Origin: an uncultured Corynebacterium sp.
Lineage (GTDB): Bacteria > Actinomycetota > Actinomycetes > Mycobacteriales > Mycobacteriaceae
Assembly: GCF_946222835.1 (NCBI RefSeq)
Contig: NZ_CAMIHD010000017.1
Location: 1 to 33,138, forward strand
Direction: 5' to 3'
DNA: 33,138 bases
The first letter of the stretch is position 1, and every line of letters begins with the position of its first letter. Below the pieces are notes generated by a model. It was not told the origin of the DNA. It did no database searches and was given only the letters and a program-made list of their open reading frames with translations. Positions 1 through 8,184 of this stretch are shown here, piece after piece. The position numbers and the translations under genes were made by a program.

Positions 1-28
1 CAACGGCAGCGGTGAGGATCAGCTTCAT
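1..28 (-). CDS. rplI: 50S ribosomal protein L9, first 9 codons only
   Basis: The minus strand opens with ATG at 28 and reads MKLILTAAV before the window ends. This is the usual N-terminus of bacterial ribosomal protein L9, which binds 23S rRNA near the base of the L1 stalk. A purine-rich GAAAGGCAGG lies just upstream of the ATG and can serve as ribosome binding site. It is the distal gene of the rpsF-ssb-rplI operon, 48 nt after the ssb stop. In many bacteria rpsR lies between ssb and rplI, but there is no room for it here. Identification rests on nine residues plus synteny. Confidence 0.85.
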
Positions 29-76
29 GATCCCTGCCTTTCAATTGAGTTAGTTGAATAGTTGCGGGTGACAGAC

Positions 77-625
77 TTAGAACGGAGGTTCAGAATCAGC
101 GCCTCCGAAACCACCGGCAGGTGGTGCGGAGTTCCACGGATCTTCAGAAGGAGCTTGGCTCTGCTGTGACTGCTGTTGCTGGCCGCCTCCAAAACCGCCC
201 TGGTTATTGTTATTCGAGCGCTGCTGGCCGCCGCCGCCAAAGTTATTGCCGCCTTCACGAGGATTGCGGTTTACCTGGGCGGTGGCGTACCGCAAGGATG
301 GACCGACCTCGTCGACATCAATCTCAAAAACAGTGCGGTTATCGCCCTCACGGGTTTGGAAAGAACGCTGCTTCAAGCGGCCGGTAACAATGACGCGCAT
401 GCCCTTGGACATGGTCTCAGCGACGTTTTCCGCCGCCTGACGCCATACGTTGCAGGTCAGGAACATAGCTTCGCCGTCTTCCCACTGGTTCGTCTGCGAG
501 TTATAGCGACGAGGGGTGGAGGCGACGCGGAAGTTTGCTACAGCCGCACCCGCCGGGGTGAAGCGTAGCTCGGGGTCAGCAACGATGTTGCCCACCACCG
601 TAATATTGGTATCTCCCTGTGCCAT
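77..625 (-). CDS. ssb: single-stranded DNA-binding protein
   Basis: SSB coats single-stranded DNA during replication, recombination and repair and recruits partner proteins through its C-terminal tip. The 182-residue product has an N-terminal OB fold of about 110 residues, opening with MAQGDTNITVVGNIVADPEL, where the family's conserved G-N and D-P-E-L positions are clear. A low-complexity Gly/Asn/Gln/Ser linker follows. The chain ends in the acidic-hydrophobic tip DSEPPF that binds partner proteins. The start is supported by AAGGAG seven bases upstream of the ATG. It sits 49 nt downstream of rpsF in the same direction and upstream of rplI, the classic order. Length is normal for an actinobacterial SSB. 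Confidence 0.97.
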   Translation of the reverse strand: MAQGDTNITVVGNIVADPELRFTPAGAAVANFRVASTPRRYNSQTNQWEDGEAMFLTCNVWRQAAENVAETMSKGMRVIVTGRLKQRSFQTREGDNRTVFEIDVDEVGPSLRYATAQVNRNPREGGNNFGGGGQQRSNNNNQGGFGGGQQQQSQQSQAPSEDPWNSAPPAGGFGGADSEPPF

Positions 626-674
626 GTCTTTACTCCTTATCGGTTACGTGGATTGTGCTTGATCCCAGTATCCG

Positions 675-965
675 CTACTTGCTGTCGGTGCGCAGAACCT
701 TGGTACGCAGGATGGTGTCGTTCAGGTTCAGACGGCGGTCGAGCTCGGCAACCGAAGTGTGCTCGCACTCCAGGTTGACGACGGCATAAATGCCCTCTTC
801 CTTCTTGTTGATGGGGTATGCAAGACGACGCTTGCCCCATACATCAAGGTTCTCAACCTTGCCGCCTTCCTGGCGGACGATTTCGAGGAACTTATCCAGG
901 GACGGGGTTACGGTGCGCTCATCCTGACTAGGATCCAGAATGATCATGACTTCGTAGTGACGCAC
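675..965 (-). CDS. rpsF: 30S ribosomal protein S6
   Basis: S6 is a small-subunit platform protein that pairs with S18. The product contains the family pattern RHYEVMIILDPSQDERTV, then VWGKRRLAYPINKKEEG and a C-terminal LNLNDTILRTKVLR. I place the start at GTG 965, giving 96 residues beginning (M)RHYEV. A perfect AGGAGGT at 982-976 lies 10 nt upstream, and the family N-terminus begins at this point. The frame is open further up (GTG 977, ATG 974), but those codons overlap or abut the Shine-Dalgarno sequence. A stable hairpin lies in the leader at 1001-1025. First gene of the rpsF-ssb-rplI operon. Confidence 0.95.
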   Translation of the reverse strand: MRHYEVMIILDPSQDERTVTPSLDKFLEIVRQEGGKVENLDVWGKRRLAYPINKKEEGIYAVVNLECEHTSVAELDRRLNLNDTILRTKVLRTDSK

Positions 966-1000
966 GGACCTCATCACCTCCTATGGTCTAGTAGTTTTCG

Positions 1001-1025
1001 GCTGCATCACCTTTGCGGATGCAGC
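1001..1025 (-). promoter_or_regulatory. hairpin in the rpsF leader, possible S6:S18 control element
   Basis: GCTGCATC at 1001-1008 and GATGCAGC at 1018-1025 form a perfect 8-bp stem with a 9-nt loop. It lies about 35 nt upstream of the rpsF start. On the minus strand it is followed by CCGAAAAC rather than a run of T, so it does not look like a terminator for the upstream gene. In several bacterial phyla the rpsF leader carries an RNA motif with an essential CCG bound by the S6:S18 pair. The CCG just after the 3' arm here is suggestive only. Confidence 0.4.
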
Positions 1026-1087
1026 AGGAGGGTACGTTGCGTCAAGCAACCCCACTACAGTACCGCAAGTGACCGGCGAAAAGAAAT

Positions 1088-1276
1088 CTAACCAGTGGTA
1101 GTTGCGGCGAAAAACACAGCAGCCGTCGCTGGAATGATGGTCAAGAAAAGGATAGCCAAAAGCCCTAAAGTGATTGGACCCCGCCGATCCTCGCGGTTGT
1201 GAAAGAGCCAAAAAGCCCCCATGACGCAGAGGAAGCCCAAAAAGATGGATGCCATCCCGATATAGGTAATGATCAT
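1088..1276 (-). CDS. small two-helix membrane protein
   Basis: A 62-residue protein of unknown function. Two hydrophobic segments (about residues 2-24, MIITYIGMASIFLGFLC onward, and 36-58, ITLGLLAILFLTIIPATAAV) are separated by a charged loop HNREDRRGP, so it should span the membrane twice. Its ATG overlaps the stop of the upstream glycosyltransferase gene in an ATGA arrangement (1276-1273), implying translational coupling and a shared function or assembly. In mycobacteria the position between the ponA1-linked membrane protein and rpsF is also occupied by a conserved hypothetical gene (Rv0052 region), although homology is not asserted. No catalytic motif is visible. Confidence 0.75.
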   Translation of the reverse strand: MIITYIGMASIFLGFLCVMGAFWLFHNREDRRGPITLGLLAILFLTIIPATAAVFFAATTTG

Positions 1277-2670
1277 GCGAATGCTCCTGCCAATGGATCA
1301 CGACCGTCATGTGCATCGCGCACCTTATCCGCCGTCTTGCCGCACATCTGACGAATGATGAGTACGGCCATGGTGATAATGAAGGCGTCGCGGGCGATAA
1401 TGGCGACGTCGAGAAGCTCGTGCGGAATTCCCTTGTTATCCGTACCCAGCATGTGCCACATAAGTAGGGGCCACACTAGGGCGTCAACAAGCGCCCAGCT
1501 AAAGACCAATCGCCACCGCGGCAGCGCTAGGGCTGCTGGAACTACTAACCACAGCGAATACTGAGGCGACCACACCTTATTGACCAACAAAAAGGTTGCA
1601 ACGATGAGGTAGACCAACTCTGCCATGCGCGGAGTACGCGAGCTGCGCAAACCCAGAACCGCAATCGCCGCGCATAGAGCCAAAAACGCCACCAGGCTGA
1701 AGGTATTGAGAAACTCTGGACTAAAGCTAATCCCAGTATTGCGGCTGAGCACCGAGTAGATGGTGGTCCACTCCGCACCGCGCTCTTGGTTGAGGCGGAA
1801 AAATTCGCGCCATGCCTCCGGGTATTTCAGTGCCACCGGCGCATTGACCACAATCCAAGCCCCAACAGTGCCGAGTACGGCCTGGAAAAACTGCATCCAG
1901 CGGTGGTTGCGCGCTGCTAAGACGAAGAATGCTCCCAAAAGGTAGAGCGGCCAGAGTTTAAAAGACGTACCAAGACCGATGAGAACGCCGGCCAACACAG
2001 GGCGCTTGCGCGCGGCGGCCAGCAACGCGCCCACGGCAAAGGCGATGGAGGGAATATCCCAGTTGCTAAAAGCATGGATGATGATAAGCGGGCTGGCCGC
2101 TACCAAGATGGTGTCCCAAGTACGGTTACCCACCAATAAGTAGACCATGTACAGCACACCAACCCAGATGCAGGACATAACTAAGGCGGTTAGGCCAAAG
2201 TACCACCCAGCCTCCGGTATGCCGGCCCATTCAACCAGTGGGTATGTATGGCGAGCGATCCAACCCATCAATCCCTGGAATAGACCTGCAAGTACTGGGT
2301 ACTCCATGTAGCGGGTCAGGTCGCCCTCCTGCCATGAAAAGGCATAAGGGAAGCCGCCCTCGTCTAGGCCACGGCCGCCGTACAGCGGGATGATGTCGTT
2401 ATAACAAAAAGAGGTGTATTGGCGGTTGCCCGCCCAGTTCAGGCTAATGACGCCGTCCTCGCCACGGGTACCGCCGGCGCAATTGGCTTTGGAAAGGAAT
2501 CCGCAGGCCAGGAAAACCCAGCCTACGGCGATGATGGCACGCAGCGGGGTCCACCATTGGGTGCGGCGCACGCCTGCAAAACGGCCCATCGGCCCGCCTA
2601 GGAATTCAATTACCCCGCGGGCCATGGGTTCTGCGGAAGCGGGAATGCGCTGTTGCGGATTCGCTGTCAC
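1273..2670 (-). CDS. GT-C fold membrane glycosyltransferase (GT87/DUF2029-like)
   Basis: A 465-residue polytopic membrane protein with roughly ten hydrophobic helices. The first follows about 45 N-terminal residues (LRAIIAVGWVFLACGFL). A long extracytoplasmic first loop holds acidic and aromatic residues (YNDIIPLYGGRGLDEGGFPY, then a YMEYPVL segment). That layout is typical of GT-C enzymes that transfer sugars from polyprenyl-phosphate donors outside the membrane. The position next to ponA matches mycobacterial Rv0051. The exact donor and acceptor cannot be told; arabinan, mannan or another envelope glycan are possible. The start is GTG 2670, 6 nt after the ponA stop, with AGGCGG upstream; an in-frame ATG at codon 16 is an alternative. 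It is coupled to the downstream small membrane gene by ATGA. Confidence 0.8.
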   Translation of the reverse strand: MTANPQQRIPASAEPMARGVIEFLGGPMGRFAGVRRTQWWTPLRAIIAVGWVFLACGFLSKANCAGGTRGEDGVISLNWAGNRQYTSFCYNDIIPLYGGRGLDEGGFPYAFSWQEGDLTRYMEYPVLAGLFQGLMGWIARHTYPLVEWAGIPEAGWYFGLTALVMSCIWVGVLYMVYLLVGNRTWDTILVAASPLIIIHAFSNWDIPSIAFAVGALLAAARKRPVLAGVLIGLGTSFKLWPLYLLGAFFVLAARNHRWMQFFQAVLGTVGAWIVVNAPVALKYPEAWREFFRLNQERGAEWTTIYSVLSRNTGISFSPEFLNTFSLVAFLALCAAIAVLGLRSSRTPRMAELVYLIVATFLLVNKVWSPQYSLWLVVPAALALPRWRLVFSWALVDALVWPLLMWHMLGTDNKGIPHELLDVAIIARDAFIITMAVLIIRQMCGKTADKVRDAHDGRDPLAGAFA

Positions 2671-2676
2671 TGCCGC

Positions 2677-4902
2677 CTACCCTAAGAGATCGGCCAAGTC
2701 ACCATCGGGGCCAAGGAGGTCATCCAACGACGGGGCTTCCGGCTGGGCCGGTGGCTGGTTGTTGTTGCCATTGTTACCGCGCTGCGGACTCGGGGCCGGC
2801 TTCGGACTCTCCGGCTTCTTTTCCGGCTGGGCCGGCTTGGTCTCTTCTTCCGGAGCCGCTTCTTCAACTGGGGTCTCGTAGTACTGCGTATCTTCGGCTC
2901 CACTATCCCAGCTTGGGTCATAGGCTGGTGCCGCGGTTCCGGCACCCGTGTTGCCAAATCCCATCGGATAAGCGGCTGGGAAGTTCTGGAACTCCGAGTT
3001 CGCCAAGGAGTTATCCAGGACAGCCTTCCAAATTTTGGTCGGCGCGCCCGCGCCGTACATGATGCCGCCGTACTGATCGAAGATGGCAGACGTATTATCC
3101 GCGGTACCTACCCACACGGCGGTAGCCAACTGCGGAGTAGCACCCACCATCCAGGCATCCTTGTTATTGCCGGTATCGCCCATCTGGGTGGTACCGGTCT
3201 TGGCAGCCGAGGTACGGCCACCAGCAAGTGCGCCATTGGACCATGCAGCAACCGGCTCCATGGCTTCGATGACGTTATTTGCCACGTTGGAAGATACGCG
3301 GCGCTCCCCGCCATCATCTGGGTGCTCATAAAGCACGTCACCGGCGGCATTTTCTACGCGCTGGACAAAGTGGGGGTTATGCCACACACCTTGGTTTGCC
3401 AAGGTGGACATGGCAGTAGCCATATCGAGCGGCCGGGACTGGTACTGGCCCAGCACGATACCTTCGAATGGCTGCTTACCCTTTTCGGTCAGGGTCTTAT
3501 CAATTCCGGGCAGGGACTTGGCCACACCAAGGGCGTGTGCCATGTCCGCAGTATCTTGCGTACCGTGCTTGAGATCCGCCTGCAGGCGGAGGAAAGAAGT
3601 ATTCAAGGACTGCTTGGTAGCTTCGCGCAAGCTACACACACCGCAACCGCTGCCCACGTTGTTTACCAAGTCAGATCCTGGCAGCTGATAAGGGGCAGAA
3701 GAGTAATTGGTGTCCAAACCAATTCCCTGCTGCAGGGCGGCGGCTAGCGCCATGATCTTGAAAGTAGAGCCCGTCTGCAGCGGGGCATTAGCATAATCCC
3801 AACCATTGGAATCGTGGCCACCAAAGTAGCCGCGAACCGCACCGGTCTTCGGATCGATGGTTACAGAGGCCGCCCGCGCATCCTTTTGCAACGGAGCCAT
3901 CTGATCATCTACCGCCTGAATGGTGTTGTTCTGCACATTCATATCAATGGTGGTGGTGATGCGCAGGCCACCGGTGGACACCTCGTTTTCCGTGATGCCT
4001 ACCTCTTCCAGCTCGCGAATGACCTGGTCCTTGATATGACCATTAGCGCCTGGGGCCTCGGTGTAGGCGGAGTACTCGGCCGGATCGCGGGTCTCCGGGA
4101 AGACCATGCCATCGCGCTGTTCCTGAGTGAGATCGCCCATGTCCACCAGGCCATCAAGAACGTAGTTCCAGCGGTCCTCGGAAGCCTCCTGGTTTACACG
4201 CGGGTCAAGTCCGGACGGGGACTGAATGAGTCCGGCGAGCATAGCGCCTTCCTCTGGGGTGAGTTCCTTGGCGTCCTTATCAAAGTAAGCATTAGACGCT
4301 GCCTGGATTCCGTAGGCATTGCGTCCAAAATACACGGTGTTGAGATAGGCATTGAGGATATCCTTCTTGTCCCACTCATTGGTCATTTTCACCGAGTAAA
4401 TGAGTTCGCGAATCTTGCGCACGTAGGAGTACTCGTTGCCCACCAGGGTGTTCTTCACATACTGCTGGGTGATAGTGGAGCCGCCACCGGCGTCTTCGTT
4501 GCCGGTTACCTTACCCACCACGGCGCGGCCGAGGCCGGTGAAGGAGAAGCCGGAGTTATCCCAGAAGTCGCGATCCTCGGCGGCAAGCACGGAGTCCTGG
4601 ACGTATTCTGGAATTTCGTCCAACTGCACGTGGGTGCGGTTGCCTTCCGGCGGTACCAAACGGGCGAGCTGGGTCTGGTTATCGCCAGCGTAAATGGTGG
4701 ATACCTGGTTATTGGCCAAGTCCTTTGGTTCCGGAACGGAGTATTGCGAGTATGCGTAGGCAAAAAGTCCTGCAGGCAGTGCCACAAAGACCAGTAGGAA
4801 CGCCAAAACGACCCACGGCCAGATGCGGCGCTTCTTCTTCGCCTGCTTTTTGCTGGGGCGAGCCACCTTAGTGGACTTGCCGGTAGATTCCTTCTCGGTC
4901 AC
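2677..4902 (-). CDS. ponA: class A penicillin-binding protein (PBP1, bifunctional)
   Basis: This enzyme polymerises lipid II and cross-links peptidoglycan at the outer face of the membrane. The 741-residue chain has a basic cytoplasmic N-terminus rich in Lys/Arg and one membrane anchor (about residues 27-50, WPWVVLAFLLVFVALPAGLF). The GT51 transglycosylase domain follows, with EDRDFW near residue 109 and GGGSTITQQ near 145. The transpeptidase domain has the active-site triad STFK (about 378), SLN (about 432) and KTGTT (about 568). A Pro/Glu/Asn/Gln-rich low-complexity tail of roughly 80 residues ends in LDDLLGPDGDLADLLG. The start is GTG with GAGGA upstream. It follows the DUF5318 gene and precedes the GT-C gene, as around mycobacterial ponA1. 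Confidence 0.96.
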   Translation of the reverse strand: MTEKESTGKSTKVARPSKKQAKKKRRIWPWVVLAFLLVFVALPAGLFAYAYSQYSVPEPKDLANNQVSTIYAGDNQTQLARLVPPEGNRTHVQLDEIPEYVQDSVLAAEDRDFWDNSGFSFTGLGRAVVGKVTGNEDAGGGSTITQQYVKNTLVGNEYSYVRKIRELIYSVKMTNEWDKKDILNAYLNTVYFGRNAYGIQAASNAYFDKDAKELTPEEGAMLAGLIQSPSGLDPRVNQEASEDRWNYVLDGLVDMGDLTQEQRDGMVFPETRDPAEYSAYTEAPGANGHIKDQVIRELEEVGITENEVSTGGLRITTTIDMNVQNNTIQAVDDQMAPLQKDARAASVTIDPKTGAVRGYFGGHDSNGWDYANAPLQTGSTFKIMALAAALQQGIGLDTNYSSAPYQLPGSDLVNNVGSGCGVCSLREATKQSLNTSFLRLQADLKHGTQDTADMAHALGVAKSLPGIDKTLTEKGKQPFEGIVLGQYQSRPLDMATAMSTLANQGVWHNPHFVQRVENAAGDVLYEHPDDGGERRVSSNVANNVIEAMEPVAAWSNGALAGGRTSAAKTGTTQMGDTGNNKDAWMVGATPQLATAVWVGTADNTSAIFDQYGGIMYGAGAPTKIWKAVLDNSLANSEFQNFPAAYPMGFGNTGAGTAAPAYDPSWDSGAEDTQYYETPVEEAAPEEETKPAQPEKKPESPKPAPSPQRGNNGNNNQPPAQPEAPSLDDLLGPDGDLADLLG

Positions 4903-4977
4903 TGATTCGTGTCCTCATTCATCCCTGATCACAAACTAAATAATTGCAGCTTACTGCCTAAGGCGGTGCGCCGGAAA

Positions 4978-5355
4978 CTAACACGCGTTAAAAGCAGTAG
5001 CAGAACGCAACAAATGGTTCCATCGGCAACTGCGGCACACCTCCACCTCGTGCACCGTGAACTCCAAGCCCTCGGCCACAAATTCCGCAATTTCTTTTTC
5101 ACTGCGGGCGCTCCCGGCGCGCCTGCCAAGATTTTCCCCATAGACCCAGCGCGTTAGCCGCAAAGGCACGCCACAGACAGGGCATTCCTTATCCATGGTG
5201 CGGCCGTGGTGTTCGGCTGCGGCACGCAGCAGAAAATCGGCATCGCACACGTCCCCCCGCGTGAGCTGCCCGGCGCGAAATTCGCGCAGATGGTGGGCGC
5301 GCTCCCACTCATGGGAGAGCACATGCTTATAGGCAACGGAATTCACCCGGATCAT
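4978..5355 (-). CDS. DUF5318 family protein (Rv0049-like), possible zinc binding
   Basis: A 125-residue conserved actinobacterial protein of unknown function, matching the type found next to ponA1 in mycobacteria (Rv0049). The signature VCDAD-FLLRAAAEHHG is followed by two Cys pairs, CPVCG and CRSCRWNH, about 55 residues apart. These are plausible zinc ligands. I choose ATG 5355 because GAGG lies 8 nt upstream; an in-frame ATG at 5385 would add ten residues but lacks a good ribosome binding site. It diverges from ino1 and lies 75 nt upstream of ponA in the same direction, so it may be cotranscribed with ponA. Its role near peptidoglycan synthesis is inferred from context only. Confidence 0.85.
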   Translation of the reverse strand: MIRVNSVAYKHVLSHEWERAHHLREFRAGQLTRGDVCDADFLLRAAAEHHGRTMDKECPVCGVPLRLTRWVYGENLGRRAGSARSEKEIAEFVAEGLEFTVHEVEVCRSCRWNHLLRSATAFNAC

Positions 5356-5370
5356 CCTAATTACCTCTTC

Positions 5371-5411
5371 TTGATCGATCCACATGGTGTTATGCCACCA
5401 CAGGGCATAAT
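5371..5411. promoter_or_regulatory. divergent control region of ino1 and the DUF5318-ponA operon
   Basis: Two symmetric elements lie here. TTGATCGATCCA at 5371-5382 is a near-perfect palindrome around a central CG (a perfect one would end in AA), the form bound by LacI-family regulators. In corynebacteria ino1 is activated by the LacI-type inositol regulator IpsA, which makes this a candidate site; I have not matched it to a published motif. TTATGCC-N7-GGCATAA at 5390-5410 is a perfect 7-bp inverted repeat whose arms are -10-like in each direction: CATAAT at 5406-5411 toward ino1 and CATAAC at 5394-5389 toward DUF5318. Confidence 0.45.
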
Positions 5412-5472
5412 TTTCGGCTTAGTCTTGCGCAGTCACTGGCATCCACGACTCATGGATATAAAGGAGTAAAAA

Positions 5473-6561
5473 GTGTCTGGAAAAGTAAAGGTCGCCATCG
5501 TGGGCGTCGGCAACTGCGCCACGTCCCTCATTGAAGGCGTGGAGTTTTATCGCAACGCTGCAGCAGATGCAGATATTCCCGGTTTAATGCACACACAGTT
5601 CGGTCCGTACCACGTAGGCGATGTGGAATTCGTTGCCGCTTTCGATGTGGATGCGGACAAGGTGGGCAAGGATCTCGCAGAGGCTACGCGCAGCTCGCGC
5701 AATTGCACCATTTCCATTACTGACGTCCCTGAGCTGGGCGTTACCGTGCAGCGCGGCCCTACCCTGGATGGCTTGGGGCGTTACTACCAAGAGTCCATTG
5801 CAGAATCAGAAGCCCCGCTTGCCGACGTCCCCGCTATACTCCGTCAGTCAGGCGCCGACGTCCTAGTCTCCTACCTACCTGTCGGTTCCGAGGAGGCAGA
5901 TAAATTCTACGCCCAAGCGGCCATCGATGCCGGCTGCGCCTTTGTCAATGCCTTGCCGGTTTTTATTGCCTCTGACCCGCAGTGGGCCAAGAAATTCGAA
6001 GATGCTGGTCTCCCCATTGTCGGCGATGACATTAAGTCTCAGGTGGGCGCCACCATCACCCACCGCGTCATGGCCAAGCTTTTCGAGGACCGCGGCGTGC
6101 GCTTGGAGCGCACCATGCAGCTCAACGTCGGTGGCAATATGGATTTTAAAAATATGCTCGAGCGCGAGCGCTTAGAATCCAAGAAGATCTCTAAGACGCA
6201 GGCCGTAACCTCTAATCTGCACAACTCGCCCATCGCCGGCAAACGCGAGGACCGCAATGTACACATCGGACCCTCCGATTACGTGGAATGGCTCGATGAT
6301 CGCAAGTGGGCCTATGTCCGCTTAGAAGGCTCCGCCTTCGGCGAAGTACCGCTGAACTTGGAGTACAAGCTGGAGGTCTGGGACTCTCCTAACTCGGCCG
6401 GCATCATTATTGATGCCGTGCGTGCGGCCAAGATTGCCCTCGATCGCGGCGTTGCCGGACCAGTATTATCGGCCTCGTCCTACCTGATGAAGTCCCCACC
6501 GGTGCAAAAAGCCGATGATGTGGCGCGCACCGAGCTAGAAGATTTTATTAACGGAAGCTAA
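5473..6561 (+). CDS. ino1: myo-inositol-1-phosphate synthase
   Basis: Converts glucose-6-phosphate to myo-inositol-1-phosphate with NAD as bound cofactor. This is the first step to phosphatidylinositol, PI mannosides, lipomannan and mycothiol in actinobacteria. The 362-residue protein is the short actinobacterial/archaeal form. The Rossmann motif GVGNCATSL is at residues 11-19, DDIKSQVGATITHR lies in the middle, and the C-terminal part reads LEYKLEVWDSPNSAGIIIDAVR. These last are hallmark blocks of the family's NAD and catalytic site. Start GTG 5473 has AAGGAG seven bases upstream. The upstream region holds a LacI-like palindrome, consistent with inositol control. It is followed 54 nt later by a MarR gene with its own promoter-like hexamer. 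Confidence 0.97.
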   Translation: MSGKVKVAIVGVGNCATSLIEGVEFYRNAAADADIPGLMHTQFGPYHVGDVEFVAAFDVDADKVGKDLAEATRSSRNCTISITDVPELGVTVQRGPTLDGLGRYYQESIAESEAPLADVPAILRQSGADVLVSYLPVGSEEADKFYAQAAIDAGCAFVNALPVFIASDPQWAKKFEDAGLPIVGDDIKSQVGATITHRVMAKLFEDRGVRLERTMQLNVGGNMDFKNMLERERLESKKISKTQAVTSNLHNSPIAGKREDRNVHIGPSDYVEWLDDRKWAYVRLEGSAFGEVPLNLEYKLEVWDSPNSAGIIIDAVRAAKIALDRGVAGPVLSASSYLMKSPPVQKADDVARTELEDFINGS

Positions 6562-6615
6562 CTTTTTAACTTCTAAACTACCGCGCGAGGAAACTGGCCT
6601 ATACAATCGTTTTCC

Positions 6616-7116
6616 ATGACGCAGCAACATGATGAGAAAGGCCCCGCTCAGTCCCCATCTACATACGAGGATGCGGTCGAGGTCGCGCGTGCCATCCAGC
6701 CGGCGCTCAATAAGCTCGTCCTTATTTTCCAGCGCACGGCTGAGGGATCATCTTTGACCACCTCGCAGGTATCCATCATGAACCAGCTGCGGATGCGCGG
6801 TCCCTCCCGCGTATCCACCATTGCGCAGTCGGAGCTTATCCGCATGCCTACTGCGTCCAACGCGCTTTATCAGCTCGAGCGCCGTGGCTTAGTGGAACGA
6901 CACCGCGATGAAGAGGACCGCCGCGGCGTTCTGGTAGCGCTGACACAATTGGGCGAATCTGAGCTTGCCATCGTCTCACAACAGCGCGCCTCCGCCCTGG
7001 CGGAGATCATGCGGTGGCTGGATCCGAAAGATTTGGACACCGCACACGAAGTTGCCACCGTTATCTCAAAGCTCGCAGATGTCTATCGCCCCACAATGAA
7101 CGGCGAACAGCGCTAG
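6616..7116 (+). CDS. MarR-family transcriptional regulator
   Basis: A 166-residue winged-helix regulator, expected to bind DNA as a dimer. The central block runs LTTSQVSIMNQLRMRGPSR, then a recognition helix MPTASNALYQLERRGLV and the wing RHRDEEDRRGVLVALTQLG, whose DRR-G-x-L pattern is diagnostic for MarR. The long helices at both ends would form the dimer interface. Its placement between ino1 and a universal stress protein gene recalls the corynebacterial envelope-stress regulator MalR, but I cannot prove orthology and leave the symbol blank. No Shine-Dalgarno precedes ATG 6616, and TACAAT at 6602-6607 ends 8 nt upstream, so the mRNA is probably leaderless. Confidence 0.93.
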   Translation: MTQQHDEKGPAQSPSTYEDAVEVARAIQPALNKLVLIFQRTAEGSSLTTSQVSIMNQLRMRGPSRVSTIAQSELIRMPTASNALYQLERRGLVERHRDEEDRRGVLVALTQLGESELAIVSQQRASALAEIMRWLDPKDLDTAHEVATVISKLADVYRPTMNGEQR

Positions 7117-7203
7117 TTTCGCCCGCAGTGATTTCATTTTTCTTCGCAATACCGCGATAATTGAGAGAAGCGAAAACCTTAGTCCCCCATTAGTTCATAC
7201 CCT

Positions 7204-8175
7204 ATGGCAACAGATTCTTCCGATGGGCATCTTCCGGCCTTGAGCAAGGGCTCGACCGATAAACCCCTTCGTATTCTCATCTCTTGGAGTCCTTCCTCCT
7301 CTGGTACCGAGGCGCTTGATTGCGCAGCGTGGCTCTCCCGCACCGCAGATATCCAAGTACGCGTCATCTCTACCGTGTTCCAGCCGTGGACTACGACTTC
7401 CCTCAGCAAACTCGGGGGGAAGTACAAAAAGTGGTTTAAGAGCCAAAAGGAAGCCTGCGCCGCCGCTACCCGTGCCGCCCTCGATGAGGCCGGGGTCCCA
7501 CGCACCTGCTGGGATGATAAACCTTCTTTGTTGGTGGACGGGCCCTCCCGCCCCCAGCTGCTGACGGAAATGGCCAAGAAGTTCAAGGCAGACCTCATTA
7601 TCCTTGGGCCCAATCAAGCAGCGCCCAAGGGCCGTTTCTTTGCGGGCTCTACGGCCGATACCCTGCTGCATTATTCCCCTCAGCCGTTGGGTTTGGTGCC
7701 CCGCAAGGTAAAGCTGTCCAAGCGCGGCGTCACCCGCTTTAACTTCGCCATCACCGAGCGCAGCCCGCGCGAGGACCATGAGATGCTCGCCGCGGCGGAA
7801 CTTGCCAATCGCTGGAACCTGCCACTGCGTCTGCTTTCCTTTTCGGCAAAGGGACTGCTCAACACCCCTTCGAACGACAAGCACGATATGGCGCTCAAGC
7901 TGGCAGCCGAGTGGCTCGAGGATTCCCTTGCCATGCTGGACCGCGCTCGCGATAGCATCCAAGAAAAGTTCCCCGATCTGGATGTCACCTCAGAGATCGG
8001 TTCCGGTGCGGGCTGGGGCGGGGCGGTGGATTCGCTCAAGTGGAAGAAGGGCGATCTGATGCTTATGGCCTCCACCCCACAGGGGCCCATTGCACGCGTG
8101 TTCTTGGGTTCTACTGCCACGGAGCTCCTACCGCATATTCGGGTGCCTATCCTAGTCCACCCAGCCTGTGGTTAG
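7204..8175 (+). CDS. tandem-domain universal stress protein
   Basis: A 323-residue cytoplasmic protein made of two UspA-like domains. Domain 1 covers about residues 20-168 (LRILISWSPSSSGTEALDCA at its start, then LGPNQAAPKGRFFAGSTADTL near its end). Domain 2 covers about 178-322 and ends in GPIARVFLGSTATELLPH and PILVHPA. The glycine-rich stretches resemble the G-x2-G-x9-G-S/T nucleotide-binding loop. The first glycine is not well kept in either domain, so ATP binding is likely but not certain. Family members act in dormancy and stress adaptation, often through ATP-dependent switching. A -10-like GATAAT lies at 7156-7161. No clear Shine-Dalgarno precedes the ATG. Confidence 0.9.
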   Translation: MATDSSDGHLPALSKGSTDKPLRILISWSPSSSGTEALDCAAWLSRTADIQVRVISTVFQPWTTTSLSKLGGKYKKWFKSQKEACAAATRAALDEAGVPRTCWDDKPSLLVDGPSRPQLLTEMAKKFKADLIILGPNQAAPKGRFFAGSTADTLLHYSPQPLGLVPRKVKLSKRGVTRFNFAITERSPREDHEMLAAAELANRWNLPLRLLSFSAKGLLNTPSNDKHDMALKLAAEWLEDSLAMLDRARDSIQEKFPDLDVTSEIGSGAGWGGAVDSLKWKKGDLMLMASTPQGPIARVFLGSTATELLPHIRVPILVHPACG

Positions 8176-8184
8176 GATTGGGGC

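Noticed and set aside
981..1316. 111-codon minus-strand frame over the small membrane protein and rpsF leader
   Set aside because: Overlaps the better-supported ATGA-coupled 62-residue gene in another frame and has no ribosome binding site.
3814..4797. 327-codon plus-strand open frame inside ponA
   Set aside because: It is antisense to the penicillin-binding protein motifs, shows no recognisable family and arises from codon bias of the minus-strand gene.
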